From contig NZ_JAKRKC020000001.1 of NCBI RefSeq assembly GCF_022664455.2, forward strand, positions 1 through 64,000: a stretch of 64,000 nt of DNA, read 5' to 3'. Position 1 is the stretch's first letter. Every line of letters begins with the position of its first letter. Of the stretch, positions 54,713-64,000 are shown piece by piece. The DNA is from Actinomadura luzonensis (GTDB lineage Bacteria; Actinomycetota; Actinomycetes; Streptosporangiales; Streptosporangiaceae). The notes beneath the pieces are model-generated. The model worked only from the letters and a program-made list of their open reading frames with translations, did not search any database and had not been told where the DNA came from. Made by a program: the position numbers and the translations under genes.

Positions 54713-55597
54713 ATGTCCCCCACCGTGGCGGTGGTAGCGCACCGCAAGAAGACCTTAGGCGCGGGCCTCGACAGGCTCCGCGTGCTCATCACCGAGGAAG
54801 GCGTCGCCGACCTGCTCTGGTACGAGGTGCCGAAGAGCAAGAAGGCGCCCAAGAAGGTTCGCAAGGCCCTCAAGGAGGGCGCCGAGCTGGTGTTCGTCTG
54901 GGGCGGCGACGGCATGGTGCAACGCTGCGCCGACGCGCTCGCCGACTCCAAGGTGCCGATGGCCATCCTGCCGGCCGGCACCGCGAACCTGTTCGCGAAC
55001 AACCTCGGCATCCCCATCGACCTGGAGGAGACCGTGCGGATCGGCTTCCACGGGCGGCGCGAGAAGCTGGACCTCGGCGTGCTGAACGGCGAGCACTTCG
55101 CCGTGATGGCGGGCGCCGGGTTCGACGCCGAGATGATCGCCGAGACCGACGGGGCGGCCAAGCGGCGGCTCGGCAAGCTCAGCTACGTCAAGGCGGCCGT
55201 GCGCGGCGTCGGCGGGCCGCTGGTGCCGATGAAGGTCGACATCGACGGCACGACCTGGTTCGACGGCATGGCGAGCTGCCTGCTGCTGGGCAACGTGAGC
55301 ACGATCGCGGGCGGCATCGAGGCCTTCGACGACGCCCGGCCGGACGACGGCTGGCTGGACGTGGGCGTCGCGACGGCGAAGGGCCCGGTGCAGTGGGCGC
55401 GGGTGCTCGGCCGGATGGCGGCCGGGCGCTCCGACGAGTCGCCGTTCGTGCGGATCACCCGGGCCAGGAAGGTGTCGGCGACGTTCGGCTCGCCGCTGAC
55501 GTACGAGCTGGACGGCGGCGACCGCGGCAGCGTGACCGCGATCGAGGCCGAGGCGGCCCCCGGCGCGCTCACGCTCTGCCTGCCGCCCGTGACCTGA
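54713..55597 (+). CDS. Diacylglycerol/lipid kinase family protein
   Basis: 294 residues with the DAGK catalytic motif FVWGGDGMVQRCAD, the NAD-kinase-like LPAGTANLFANNLGIP and a C-terminal beta domain (GVATAKGPVQWARVL). The family phosphorylates diacylglycerol or related lipids; in actinomycetes some members act in phosphatidylinositol mannoside or undecaprenol pathways. It starts at ATG 54713 with GGAAGGG just upstream. Divergent from the PAP2 phosphatases. Confidence 0.92.
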   Translation: MSPTVAVVAHRKKTLGAGLDRLRVLITEEGVADLLWYEVPKSKKAPKKVRKALKEGAELVFVWGGDGMVQRCADALADSKVPMAILPAGTANLFANNLGIPIDLEETVRIGFHGRREKLDLGVLNGEHFAVMAGAGFDAEMIAETDGAAKRRLGKLSYVKAAVRGVGGPLVPMKVDIDGTTWFDGMASCLLLGNVSTIAGGIEAFDDARPDDGWLDVGVATAKGPVQWARVLGRMAAGRSDESPFVRITRARKVSATFGSPLTYELDGGDRGSVTAIEAEAAPGALTLCLPPVT

Positions 55598-55601
55598 GCG
55601 C

Positions 55602-56813
55602 TCAGCCCGTCCCGCGCGGGACGCCGAGCGCCAGCAGGGCGGTGTCGTCCTCGACGCCGGGGCCGAGCTCCTCCAGCAGGTCCACCACGGCCTCGACCAG
55701 CCGCGCCGGGCCGGCCGGGGCGAGCCGGCGGCCGAAGTCGAGCAGGGCGTCGTCGCCCAGCCGGTCGGGGCCGCCGGGGCCGGCGCGGGCGTCGGTGAGG
55801 CCGTCGGTGTAGAGCAGCAGCGTGTCGCCCGGCGCCAGCCGGGCCCGCGCGGTCACGAACTCCGGCTCGGACAGCAGCCCGACCGGCGTGCCGCCGGGCG
55901 TGTCCAGGTACTCGGCGGCGCCGTCCGCGCGCAGCAGCAGGGCGGGCGGATGGCCGCCGGCGGCCACCACGACGTCGAACCCGCCGCCCGCGAGCCGGGT
56001 CAGCACGCCCGCCAGGGCCGTGCAGTAGCCGCAGTCGGCGCCGTCGCCGCGCTCCTGGAGCGTCTGGTGCAGCGTCTCCAGCATGGCGGCGGGGCCGGGG
56101 CCGGGCAGGGCGGCGGCCCGCAGCGTGTAGCGGGCCAGCGAGGTCAGCGCCGCGGCGGCCGGCCCCTTGCCGCACACGTCGCCGAGGAAGAAGCACCAGC
56201 GCCCGCCGCCCAGCTCGAACAGGTCGTAGAAGTCGCCGCCGAGGTCGTCGGGGGCGGCGGTGTGGTAGTGCGCGACGGCCTCCAGGCCCGGCACGTCGGG
56301 CAACGACGGCGGCAGCAGGCTGCGTTGCAGCGTGGCCAGCACCTTCTGCAGCCGGGCGCGCTCGCGTTCCAGCTCCTGGCGGGCCCGCAGCAGCTCCCGC
56401 TCGTACGCGCGCCGGTCGCGGGCGTCGAACAGGGTGGTGCGCACCAGCAGCGGCCGGCCCTGCCGGTCGGGCTTGACCACGGAGGTGGCCAGCACCGGCA
56501 GCCGCTCGCCCGCGGCGGTGCGCAGCTCCAGCGCGATGCCGCCGGCCTGGCCCTGCATGCGCAGCAGCGGCGCGTAGTGGGTCTCGTAGTAGATCTTGCC
56601 GCCGACGGAGAGCAGGTCGGTGAAGGACAGGCGGCCGACGACCTCCTCGCGCCGGTAGCCGAGCCAGCCGAGCAGCGTGCCGTTGGCCCTGAGGACGGAG
56701 CCGTCGAGGAGGGTGGACAGGTAGCCGCAGGGGGCGTGCTCGTAGAGGTCCTCGGCGCTGTCCTCCAGCAGCGACGGGTACGTGAGGTCCGCCGGCCGGC
56801 GCTCGTCCGTCAT
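55602..56813 (-). CDS. PAS-PP2C phosphatase (RsbP-like stress phosphatase)
   Basis: 403 residues. N-terminal PAS domain (about 20-135; APCGYLSTLLDGSVLRANGT), coiled-coil linker (RAYERELLRARQELERERAR, near 135-160) and C-terminal SpoIIE-type PP2C domain with metal-binding Asp in DDLGGDFYDLF, GDVCGKGPAAA and LLYTDGLTDAR. RsbP phosphatases dephosphorylate STAS anti-anti-sigma proteins when activated by RsbQ. The ATG overlaps the stop of an RsbQ-type gene (ATGA), the classic rsbQ-rsbP order. The likely targets would be STAS proteins, though the two in this window lack the usual Ser. Confidence 0.92.
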   Translation of the reverse strand: MTDERRPADLTYPSLLEDSAEDLYEHAPCGYLSTLLDGSVLRANGTLLGWLGYRREEVVGRLSFTDLLSVGGKIYYETHYAPLLRMQGQAGGIALELRTAAGERLPVLATSVVKPDRQGRPLLVRTTLFDARDRRAYERELLRARQELERERARLQKVLATLQRSLLPPSLPDVPGLEAVAHYHTAAPDDLGGDFYDLFELGGGRWCFFLGDVCGKGPAAAALTSLARYTLRAAALPGPGPAAMLETLHQTLQERGDGADCGYCTALAGVLTRLAGGGFDVVVAAGGHPPALLLRADGAAEYLDTPGGTPVGLLSEPEFVTARARLAPGDTLLLYTDGLTDARAGPGGPDRLGDDALLDFGRRLAPAGPARLVEAVVDLLEELGPGVEDDTALLALGVPRGTG

Positions 56814-57392
56814 CGCCCGGCGAAGGCCGCGATCGCCACGGCCGTGGCGTCGGGGGCGCTGAGCTGCGGGCAGTGGCCGCTCGCGGGCAGCGTGACCAGG
56901 CGGCTGCCGGGGATGGCGGCCCGCACGTACGCCCCCACCTCGCGTGGCGCGATCATGTCGCGCTCGCACTCCAGGATGAGGGTCGGGACGGCGACCGTGC
57001 CGAGCTCGCCCCGGCTGTCGGACAGGAACGTGACCCGGGCGAAGGCGCGGGCGATCGCCGGGTCGGTGCGGCAGAAGGCGTTGGTCAGCTCCGCGGCCAG
57101 CTCGGGCCGCTCCGGGTTGCCCATGATGGCCGGGGCCATGGCGGCCGACCAGCCGAGGTAGTTGTCCTCCAGCGACTCCAGCAGCTCGTCGATGTCGGCC
57201 GCGGTGAAGCCGCCGCGGTAGCCGTCCTCGTCGTCGATGTAGCGGGGCGAGGGCACCAGCAGCACCAGCTTGGCGAACCGCTCGGGCGCGCGAGCGGCGG
57301 CCAGCACGCCGACCATGGCGCGCCAGCATGATCACGGGCGCGCCGTCCGGGCCGAGGACCTGGACGTTGTTGCGCTGCCGCACGTCCCCCAT
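56810..57392 (-). pseudogene. rsbQ: rsbQ-like alpha/beta hydrolase gene with internal deletion
   Basis: The N-terminus (MGDVRQRNNVQVLGPDGAPV, then IMLA) matches the start of RsbQ, and the C-terminal part from MVGVLAAARAPERFAKLVLL through RYIDDEDGYRGGF and NYLGWSAAMAP to SGHCPQLSAPD matches its rest. They are in different frames and join near 57322. About 75 residues are missing between, including the oxyanion HGFG region and the GHS nucleophile motif. The C-terminal His is kept. As written it cannot be a functional hydrolase or RsbP activator. It could be a real deletion or an assembly error. A shorter ORF from 57316 remains and still overlaps the phosphatase gene. Confidence 0.82.
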
Positions 57393-57581
57393 AGGGAACA
57401 GTGTCGCACTTGACCGGCAAAGCCCAGGCAAGGCCGAGTGACCGGGATCACCCTTATGGGGAGGACTGGACCGACTGGCGTCCTCTGACCTGGGTAGCGG
57501 GCGACGCCTGACAGTAGTCGCACATGTCATGCCGCATATCTCATGCCGCCTGTGTCACGGCGGGTGCCGAGGAGTTTCACC

Positions 57582-59852
<2,271 letters not shown>

Positions 59853-59874
59853 CCGCCGCCGGTTCGTCACCATG

Positions 59875-59905
59875 CGAGGGGCCGCGTGATCCACGCGGCC
59901 CCTCG
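59875..59905 (+). terminator. katE terminator hairpin
   Basis: CGAGGGGCCGCGTG and CACGCGGCCCCTCG are exact inverted repeats with the loop ATC, 22 bases after the katE stop. A 14-bp GC-rich stem without a T tract is typical for actinomycetes. Confidence 0.9.
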
Positions 59906-59945
59906 TCGCGCGATTAAGGATCACTGGGGCCGGTAGTCACAGGGC

Positions 59946-60308
59946 GTGGCGTCGCAAGGAGGTGTTCCGGACTTCTCCCGGGTCTGGGCGATCATCGCTC
60001 TGCACGAGAGCTTCGACGAGGCCACGGTGGCCGATCTCGAACGGGAGATCCGGCTCCTCTCCGGGCAGCGGGGGGCACGGCTGATCATCGAGGTGAGCGG
60101 GCTGCACTTCCTCGACGGCTACGGCATCGACGTGTTAGTGCTGCTGGCGCACCACATGCGGCGGCAGGGCGGGCTGATGGCCGTGGTCGACGGCCGCGGC
60201 CACGCCCGGCACGTGCTGGGCGAGGCCGGCCTGGAGGACCTGCTGCCGCTGTTCCCCAGCGTGTCCGAGGCCATGCTCGCGCTGAGCGGCGGCGAGCCTC
60301 CCGCCTGA
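59946..60308 (+). CDS. STAS-domain protein lacking the phospho-Ser
   Basis: 120 residues, a single STAS domain (WAIIALHESFDEATVADLER, then GARLIIEVSGLHFLDGYGID). In RsbV/SpoIIAA the loop reads DSSG, and the second Ser is phosphorylated by the anti-sigma kinase. Here it is DGYG, so phosphorylation cannot occur at that place. GTG 59946 is the start. It could be a constitutively active antagonist, a decoy, or respond to another input. It is convergent with the B12-binding protein gene. Confidence 0.88.
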   Translation: MASQGGVPDFSRVWAIIALHESFDEATVADLEREIRLLSGQRGARLIIEVSGLHFLDGYGIDVLVLLAHHMRRQGGLMAVVDGRGHARHVLGEAGLEDLLPLFPSVSEAMLALSGGEPPA

Positions 60309-60321
60309 GCACGGGGCGCGC

Positions 60322-61356
60322 TCACCCGGCCAGCGCCCGCCTGCCGTACTCCAGCGTGGCCAGCGCCTGAGGGACGTCGCCGAGCTGCCCGGCGAGCAGG
60401 TCCAGGGCCGGCAGGAGGGTGGCGGCGGGGACTCCGCGGGCGCTCAGCACGCCCGCCGTCCAGCGCAGGAAGCGGGCGAACAGCTCGGGGTCGCGCACGT
60501 ACAGCGACATCGCGAGGAAGTCGATGATGTACCCGATGTCCTCCTTGGTGTGCTGGAGCTGCTTCTGGCTGTAGGCGGCCAGCTCGGGGATGCGCTCCCC
60601 GAGCTTCCACATCACCGCGCCGGCGAGCTCCTCGGCCGTCGCCCTGACGCGCTCGTACGCCTTGCCGGCCGGCTCCCCGCCGGCCCGCTCCCCTTCGGCC
60701 GGTCCGGTCACCGGCGGGCCGGCGGCCAGGAGCCGCGCGGCGGCCCGGCCGTCGGGCGCCCAGCCGTCCGCGCCGAGCAGGCGCGCGTAGCGGCCGTCCG
60801 CGCCGAAGGCGGCGCCGCCCGCCAGCACCGGCCGGCCCGCCTCGCGGCAGGCCGCGATGGCCTCGTACGCGGCGGGCAGCCGGGTGGGCAGCGAGGCCGA
60901 CAGCGTGACCACGTCCGCCTCGGCCTCGTGGGCGTGGATCCGCAGGTACGCCGCCGGCACGTGCGGGCCCAGGTAGGCGACGCGCCAGCCGTCCAGGCGC
61001 AGCAGCTCGGCCAGCAGCCGCGCGGGGAAGGCGTGCCACTCGCCGGCCACGCAGGCCACCGCGACGCGGCCCCGCTCGCCGGTGTGCCGGGCGCGGGCGG
61101 CCGGATGGCGGACCGCGGCGGCGAGCACCCGCTCGCTGACCCCGGTGACCAGGTGCTCCTGCGCCACGGTCGCGAGGTTGGCCTCCCAGGCGTCGCCGAC
61201 GCGGGCCTGGACGCCGGCCAGCACGCCGAGCAGCAGGTCCTCGACGGGCAGTCCCGCGTCGAGGGCGGCCAGCGCGACGTCGGACGCGCCGTGGTCGTCG
61301 CCGTCCATGGCCGCCGCCCACATGCGGTCGACGAGGTCGGCGTAGTCGTCAGCCAT
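60322..61356 (-). CDS. B12-binding, CarH-like sensor protein without DNA-binding domain
   Basis: About 344 residues. The N-terminal helical B12 cap has W57-x9-E67-H68 (WEANLATVAQEH), the motif of CarH-type photoreceptors. A Rossmann B12-binding domain follows, with GEWHAFP (His107 as likely lower ligand in place of DxHxxG) and SASLPTRLPAA. The C-terminal 110 residues (WKLGERIPELAAYSQKQLQH onward) are all-helical and resemble RsbRD-N-like stress-sensor domains, but this is uncertain. No MerR helix-turn-helix is present, so output must be by protein contact. It is convergent with the STAS gene. The start is uncertain; ATG 61368 is possible. Confidence 0.82.
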   Translation of the reverse strand: MADDYADLVDRMWAAAMDGDDHGASDVALAALDAGLPVEDLLLGVLAGVQARVGDAWEANLATVAQEHLVTGVSERVLAAAVRHPAARARHTGERGRVAVACVAGEWHAFPARLLAELLRLDGWRVAYLGPHVPAAYLRIHAHEAEADVVTLSASLPTRLPAAYEAIAACREAGRPVLAGGAAFGADGRYARLLGADGWAPDGRAAARLLAAGPPVTGPAEGERAGGEPAGKAYERVRATAEELAGAVMWKLGERIPELAAYSQKQLQHTKEDIGYIIDFLAMSLYVRDPELFARFLRWTAGVLSARGVPAATLLPALDLLAGQLGDVPQALATLEYGRRALAG

Positions 61357-61446
61357 GTGGCCCAACATGACGCGGCGGCGGAGGCGGGTCAAGCCGTTGC
61401 CCGGCTTGCCCGCCGATGACCGGATGCCGCGGAATGCCCCGCCGGG

Positions 61447-62028
61447 TCAGCCCGGGAGTAGCGCGCTGAGCGCGAGGTCGGCGATCCGGGTCAGCTCCTC
61501 GTGCGTGCGCCCGCTCGCGGCCTGCACCGCGATCCCGTCGGTGATCGTGTGGACCAGCCGGGCGAGGACCTCGGGGTCCTGGCCGGGGGGCAGGTCGGCG
61601 GCCTGCTCGAAGCGCCGCCGCAGCGCGACCTCCCCCGCCTGGCGGCAGGCCAGCGCGGCCCGCCGCGCGGGGGCGGCGTCGGGTCCGCAGGCGTGCACGG
61701 TGTTGACGTTGAGGCAGCCGCCGGGGGCGCCGGGGCCGGCGGTCAGCTCGACCGCGCCGCGCACCAGCCGCTCGACGACCTCGCGCGCGGTGGGCGCGTC
61801 CAGGGCCTCCGCGGCGAACGCGCCGGGGCCGCCGACGTAGCGCTCCAGCACCTTGGCGAACAGCTCCTCCTTGTTGCCGAACGTCCCGTACAGGCTGGGG
61901 CGGTTGATGCCCATCGCCGCGGTCAGGTCCGACAGCGACGTGCCCTCGTAGCCCTGCCGCCAGAAGACCTCCAGCGCCCGGTCGAGTGCGGCGTCGGGGT
62001 CGAAGGCCCGGGGCCGGCCGCCTGGCAT
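61447..62028 (-). CDS. TetR-family regulator
   Basis: 193 residues. Helix-turn-helix in YEGTSLSDLTAAMGINRPSL followed by YGTFGNKEELF; this NRPSLYGTFGNKE form is common in AcrR/YxaF-like regulators. GGAGGAGG lies before the ATG. Divergent from the Gfo/Idh oxidoreductase, with inverted operator-like sites in between. It probably represses that oxidoreductase operon. Confidence 0.93.
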   Translation of the reverse strand: MPGGRPRAFDPDAALDRALEVFWRQGYEGTSLSDLTAAMGINRPSLYGTFGNKEELFAKVLERYVGGPGAFAAEALDAPTAREVVERLVRGAVELTAGPGAPGGCLNVNTVHACGPDAAPARRAALACRQAGEVALRRRFEQAADLPPGQDPEVLARLVHTITDGIAVQAASGRTHEELTRIADLALSALLPG

Positions 62029-62053
62029 GCGCGCCTCCTCCGCGAGAATTTTT

Positions 62054-62122
62054 TACCTATCGGTACGTTACCCCTTGATTCCCGCCCTGTCGCACCCTAG
62101 TTTCATACCGGTCGATAAAAAA
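62054..62122. promoter_or_regulatory. Candidate TetR operators between tetR and the oxidoreductase gene
   Basis: TACCTATCGGTA (62054-62065) is a TACC-N4-GGTA palindrome flanked by a T tract. An inverted relative, TACCGGTCGATAAAAAA, lies at 62106-62122. The two TTTTTTA...CGGTA units face each other across about 40 bp, which suits cooperative TetR binding over both promoters. Confidence 0.65.
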
Positions 62123-62136
62123 CTCAGGGAGGGCAC

Positions 62137-63210
62137 GTGATCGGAGTCGGAGTGATCGGCGCGAGCGGGTGGGCCGCCGGGTCCCACCTGCCCGCGCTGG
62201 CCGGGCTGCCGGAGTACCGGATCGCCGCGGTCGCCACCACCCGGCGGGAGAGCGCGGAGCGGGCTGCCGCCCGGTTCGGCGGGGACGCCTTCGCGGACGC
62301 CGCGGAGCTGATCGGCCATCCCGGCGTGGACCTGGTCGTCGTCTCGGTCCGCGCCCCGCTGCACGCCGGGCTGATCAGGGCCGCGCTCGCAGCCGGCCGG
62401 CACGTGCTGTCGGAGTGGCCGCTCACCGTGGACCCCGCCGAGGCGACCGCCCTGGCGGAGACCGCCGAGGCGGCCGGCGTGGCACACGCGGTCGCCCTCC
62501 AGGGGCACCACTCGCCGGACGCCCGCTTCGTCGCCGACCTCGTGGCCGGCGGGCGGCTCGGCCGGCTGGAGTCGGCCGTCCTGGTGGCCTCGGGCGGGCC
62601 GCTCGGCGGCGCGGCCATCGCGCCGGAGCACGCCTGGGGCGCGGACCCGGCGGGCGGCACGAACGTCCTGACCGTCATGGCCGGCCACTTCCTCGCCACG
62701 CTGGAGCGCATGGCCGGCCGCCTGACGGAGGTGTCGGCCCGGCTGCCCCGCCTGTACGACGAGGTCGAGGTCGCCGGCGAGGGCCGGACCGTGCCGAACC
62801 GGGTGCCGAACCAGGTGCTCCTGCACGGCACGCTCGACGGCGGCGGCACGGCCTCCGTCACGGTGCACGGCTCGTCCGCCGCGCCCGACGGGTTCCTCGT
62901 CAAGCTCGTCGGCTCGCGGGCCGTGCTGACCGCCACGCCCGCCCGGCCGGGCTCGTACCTGCACTGGTGCGACTGGGACCTGCGGGTGGACGGGCGGCCG
63001 GTCGAGGTGCCCGCCGCCTACCGGACCGTCCCGTTCCACCCGAAGGACGGCCCCGTCGCCAACGTCGCGGCCCTCTACCGCGACCTGGCCGCGGCCGTCG
63101 CCGAAGGGCGCGGCCCGCGCCCCGGCTTCCATGACGCGGCCCGCCACCACCGGCTGCTCGCCGCCGTCGAACGCGCCGCCGGACACGGCGGCAAGGAGGA
63201 GATCAGATGA
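62137..63210 (+). CDS. Gfo/Idh/MocA-family NAD(P)-dependent oxidoreductase
   Basis: 357 residues. Rossmann domain with GVIGASGWAAGSHLPAL and VVSVRAPLHAGLIRAAL. The usual EKP motif reads SEWPLTVDP, so the catalytic Lys (normally in EKP) is replaced by Trp. The C-terminal alpha/beta domain follows (GHFLATLERMAGRLTEV). GTG start with AGGGAGG upstream. It is coupled to the next gene (ATGA) and probably controlled by the divergent TetR. The substrate is unknown. Confidence 0.88.
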   Translation: MIGVGVIGASGWAAGSHLPALAGLPEYRIAAVATTRRESAERAAARFGGDAFADAAELIGHPGVDLVVVSVRAPLHAGLIRAALAAGRHVLSEWPLTVDPAEATALAETAEAAGVAHAVALQGHHSPDARFVADLVAGGRLGRLESAVLVASGGPLGGAAIAPEHAWGADPAGGTNVLTVMAGHFLATLERMAGRLTEVSARLPRLYDEVEVAGEGRTVPNRVPNQVLLHGTLDGGGTASVTVHGSSAAPDGFLVKLVGSRAVLTATPARPGSYLHWCDWDLRVDGRPVEVPAAYRTVPFHPKDGPVANVAALYRDLAAAVAEGRGPRPGFHDAARHHRLLAAVERAAGHGGKEEIR

Positions 63211-64000
63211 ACATCCTGCTCATCGGGGCCACCGGCTACATCGGCACGGCGGTGGCCGCCGCCGCCACGGGCGCCGGGCACGCTGGTCGCCGCGCTGGCC
63301 CGGCCGGGCGGGCGGGCGCCCGCCGGCCTGCGGTCCGTGCCGGGCGACCTGACCGACCCTGCGTCGCTGACGCGGGCCGCCGCGGGCTTCGACCGCGTGG
63401 TCCACGCCGGGCCGCCGCTCGGCGCGGAGACCGACCTCGCGGCCGTGGACGCCCTGGTCGCGGCCGGGGTCCCGGTGGTCTGCACGACCGGCGCGGCCGT
63501 GCTCGGCGGCGGGCGGGCCGACGAGGACAGCGTCCCCGACCCGCATCCGCTGGTGTCGTGGCGGGCCGAGGCGGAGCGCCGGGTGCTCGACGCGGGCGGC
63601 CAGGTGATCCGGCCCGGCATGGTGTACGGCGACGGCGGCGGCCTCGTCCCCGGCCTGCTGGCCCGCAAGGCCGCCGAGCGCGGCGCCGGGGTCTACATCG
63701 GCCCGCCCGGCGTGCGCTGGCCGGTGGTGCACGTCGCGGACCTGGCCGGGCTGTACCTCGCCGTGCTGGAGCGGGCCGCGCCCGGCACCGTCTGGCACGG
63801 CGTCGCCGAGACCGTCCGCCTGGACGCGGTGGCGACCGCCCTCGGCGGGGGCCGGGCCGTCTCCTGGCCGCTGGAGGAGGCGCGGGCCGAGCTGGGCGCG
63901 CTCGCCGACCTGTTCACCCGCGACCAGGACGTCTCCGCCGAGCGCACGCGGGAGGCGCTCGGCTGGCGTCCGGCGCACACCTCGCTGCTGGACTGGCTGC
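63207..64000 (+). pseudogene. NAD-dependent epimerase/NmrA-like gene, frameshifted and cut by the window end
   Basis: The ATG overlaps the oxidoreductase stop (ATGA). The start MNILLIGATGYIGTAVAAAA has the GxxGxxG nucleotide-binding motif. After GAGH (near 63281) the frame must shift by one base to continue as LVAALARPGGRAPAGLRSVP, GDLTDPASL, VVHAGPPLGAETDL and RPGMVYGDGGG, which is a normal extended SDR sequence that stays open to the window end. So one base is extra (or two missing) near 63282. It may be a sequencing error or a recent mutation. The C-terminus is outside the window. Confidence 0.8.

Noticed and set aside
57480..57500. Sigma-B-type promoter for katE (GGGTAG at 57492)
   Set aside because: No GTTT-like -35 element lies 14-16 bases upstream, so the match is too weak.

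Overview
This 64-kb window is very GC-rich and densely packed, with many GTG/TTG starts, 4-bp ATGA/GTGA gene overlaps and convergent genes whose 3' ends overlap. Together with actinobacterial family markers (F420-type LLM oxidoreductase, DUF4328, DUF6504 next to a DnaE2-type polymerase, an MT0933-type antitoxin, DUF6461, GAAC-N4-GTTC SOS box), this points to an actinomycete chromosome. A Streptosporangiaceae-like organism (for example Nonomuraea) is my inference. I recognised no tRNA, rRNA, CRISPR array, IS element or prophage.

Layout. 0-2 kb: lactate-utilisation genes lutB (partial) and lutA, divergent from a FadR-type regulator, with a perfect palindromic operator between them. 2-9 kb: sulfatase, LLM oxidoreductase, an ABC exporter of the MacB/FtsX type, a divergent lspA, an orphan NarL-type regulator and a DUF4328 membrane protein. 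9-13 kb: a damage-inducible DUF6504-dnaE2 operon with an SOS box lying inside the 3' end of the upstream gntR gene. 13-18.6 kb: a GntR-controlled five-gene ABC importer/HAD phosphatase operon. 18.6-20.3 kb: a receptor-type Ser/Thr kinase with a probable leaderless start. 20.4-23.7 kb: a TetR-controlled ABC-F plus virginiamycin B lyase cassette, predicted to give streptogramin resistance. 23.9-24.2 kb: a 17-bp minisatellite in front of a quinone reductase-LysE pair. 26.3-30.6 kb: a large secreted DNRLRE protein ending in a NucA/NucB nuclease domain, then a strong hairpin and a DUF6461 protein, which looks like a toxin/immunity pair. 30.6-47 kb: accessory and housekeeping genes (PucR regulator with ABC-2 exporter, patatin and acyltransferase, cobQ, MFS, an orphan LanC-like protein, sulfotransferase, AlkA-like glycosylase, a two-component system, a GT-C glycosyltransferase). 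47.2-49.6 kb: a collagen-like gene broken by several apparent frameshifts.

50-61 kb is rich in partner-switching (anti-sigma/anti-anti-sigma) components: a MEDS-STAS and MEDS-HATPase pair in one operon, a PAS-PP2C phosphatase coupled to an internally deleted rsbQ, a large catalase (a typical general-stress target), a free STAS protein without a phosphorylatable Ser, and a CarH-like B12-binding protein convergent with it. Two PAP2 phosphatases and a lipid kinase lie among them. The window ends with a TetR-controlled Gfo/Idh oxidoreductase and a frameshifted NAD-dependent epimerase gene that runs off the edge.
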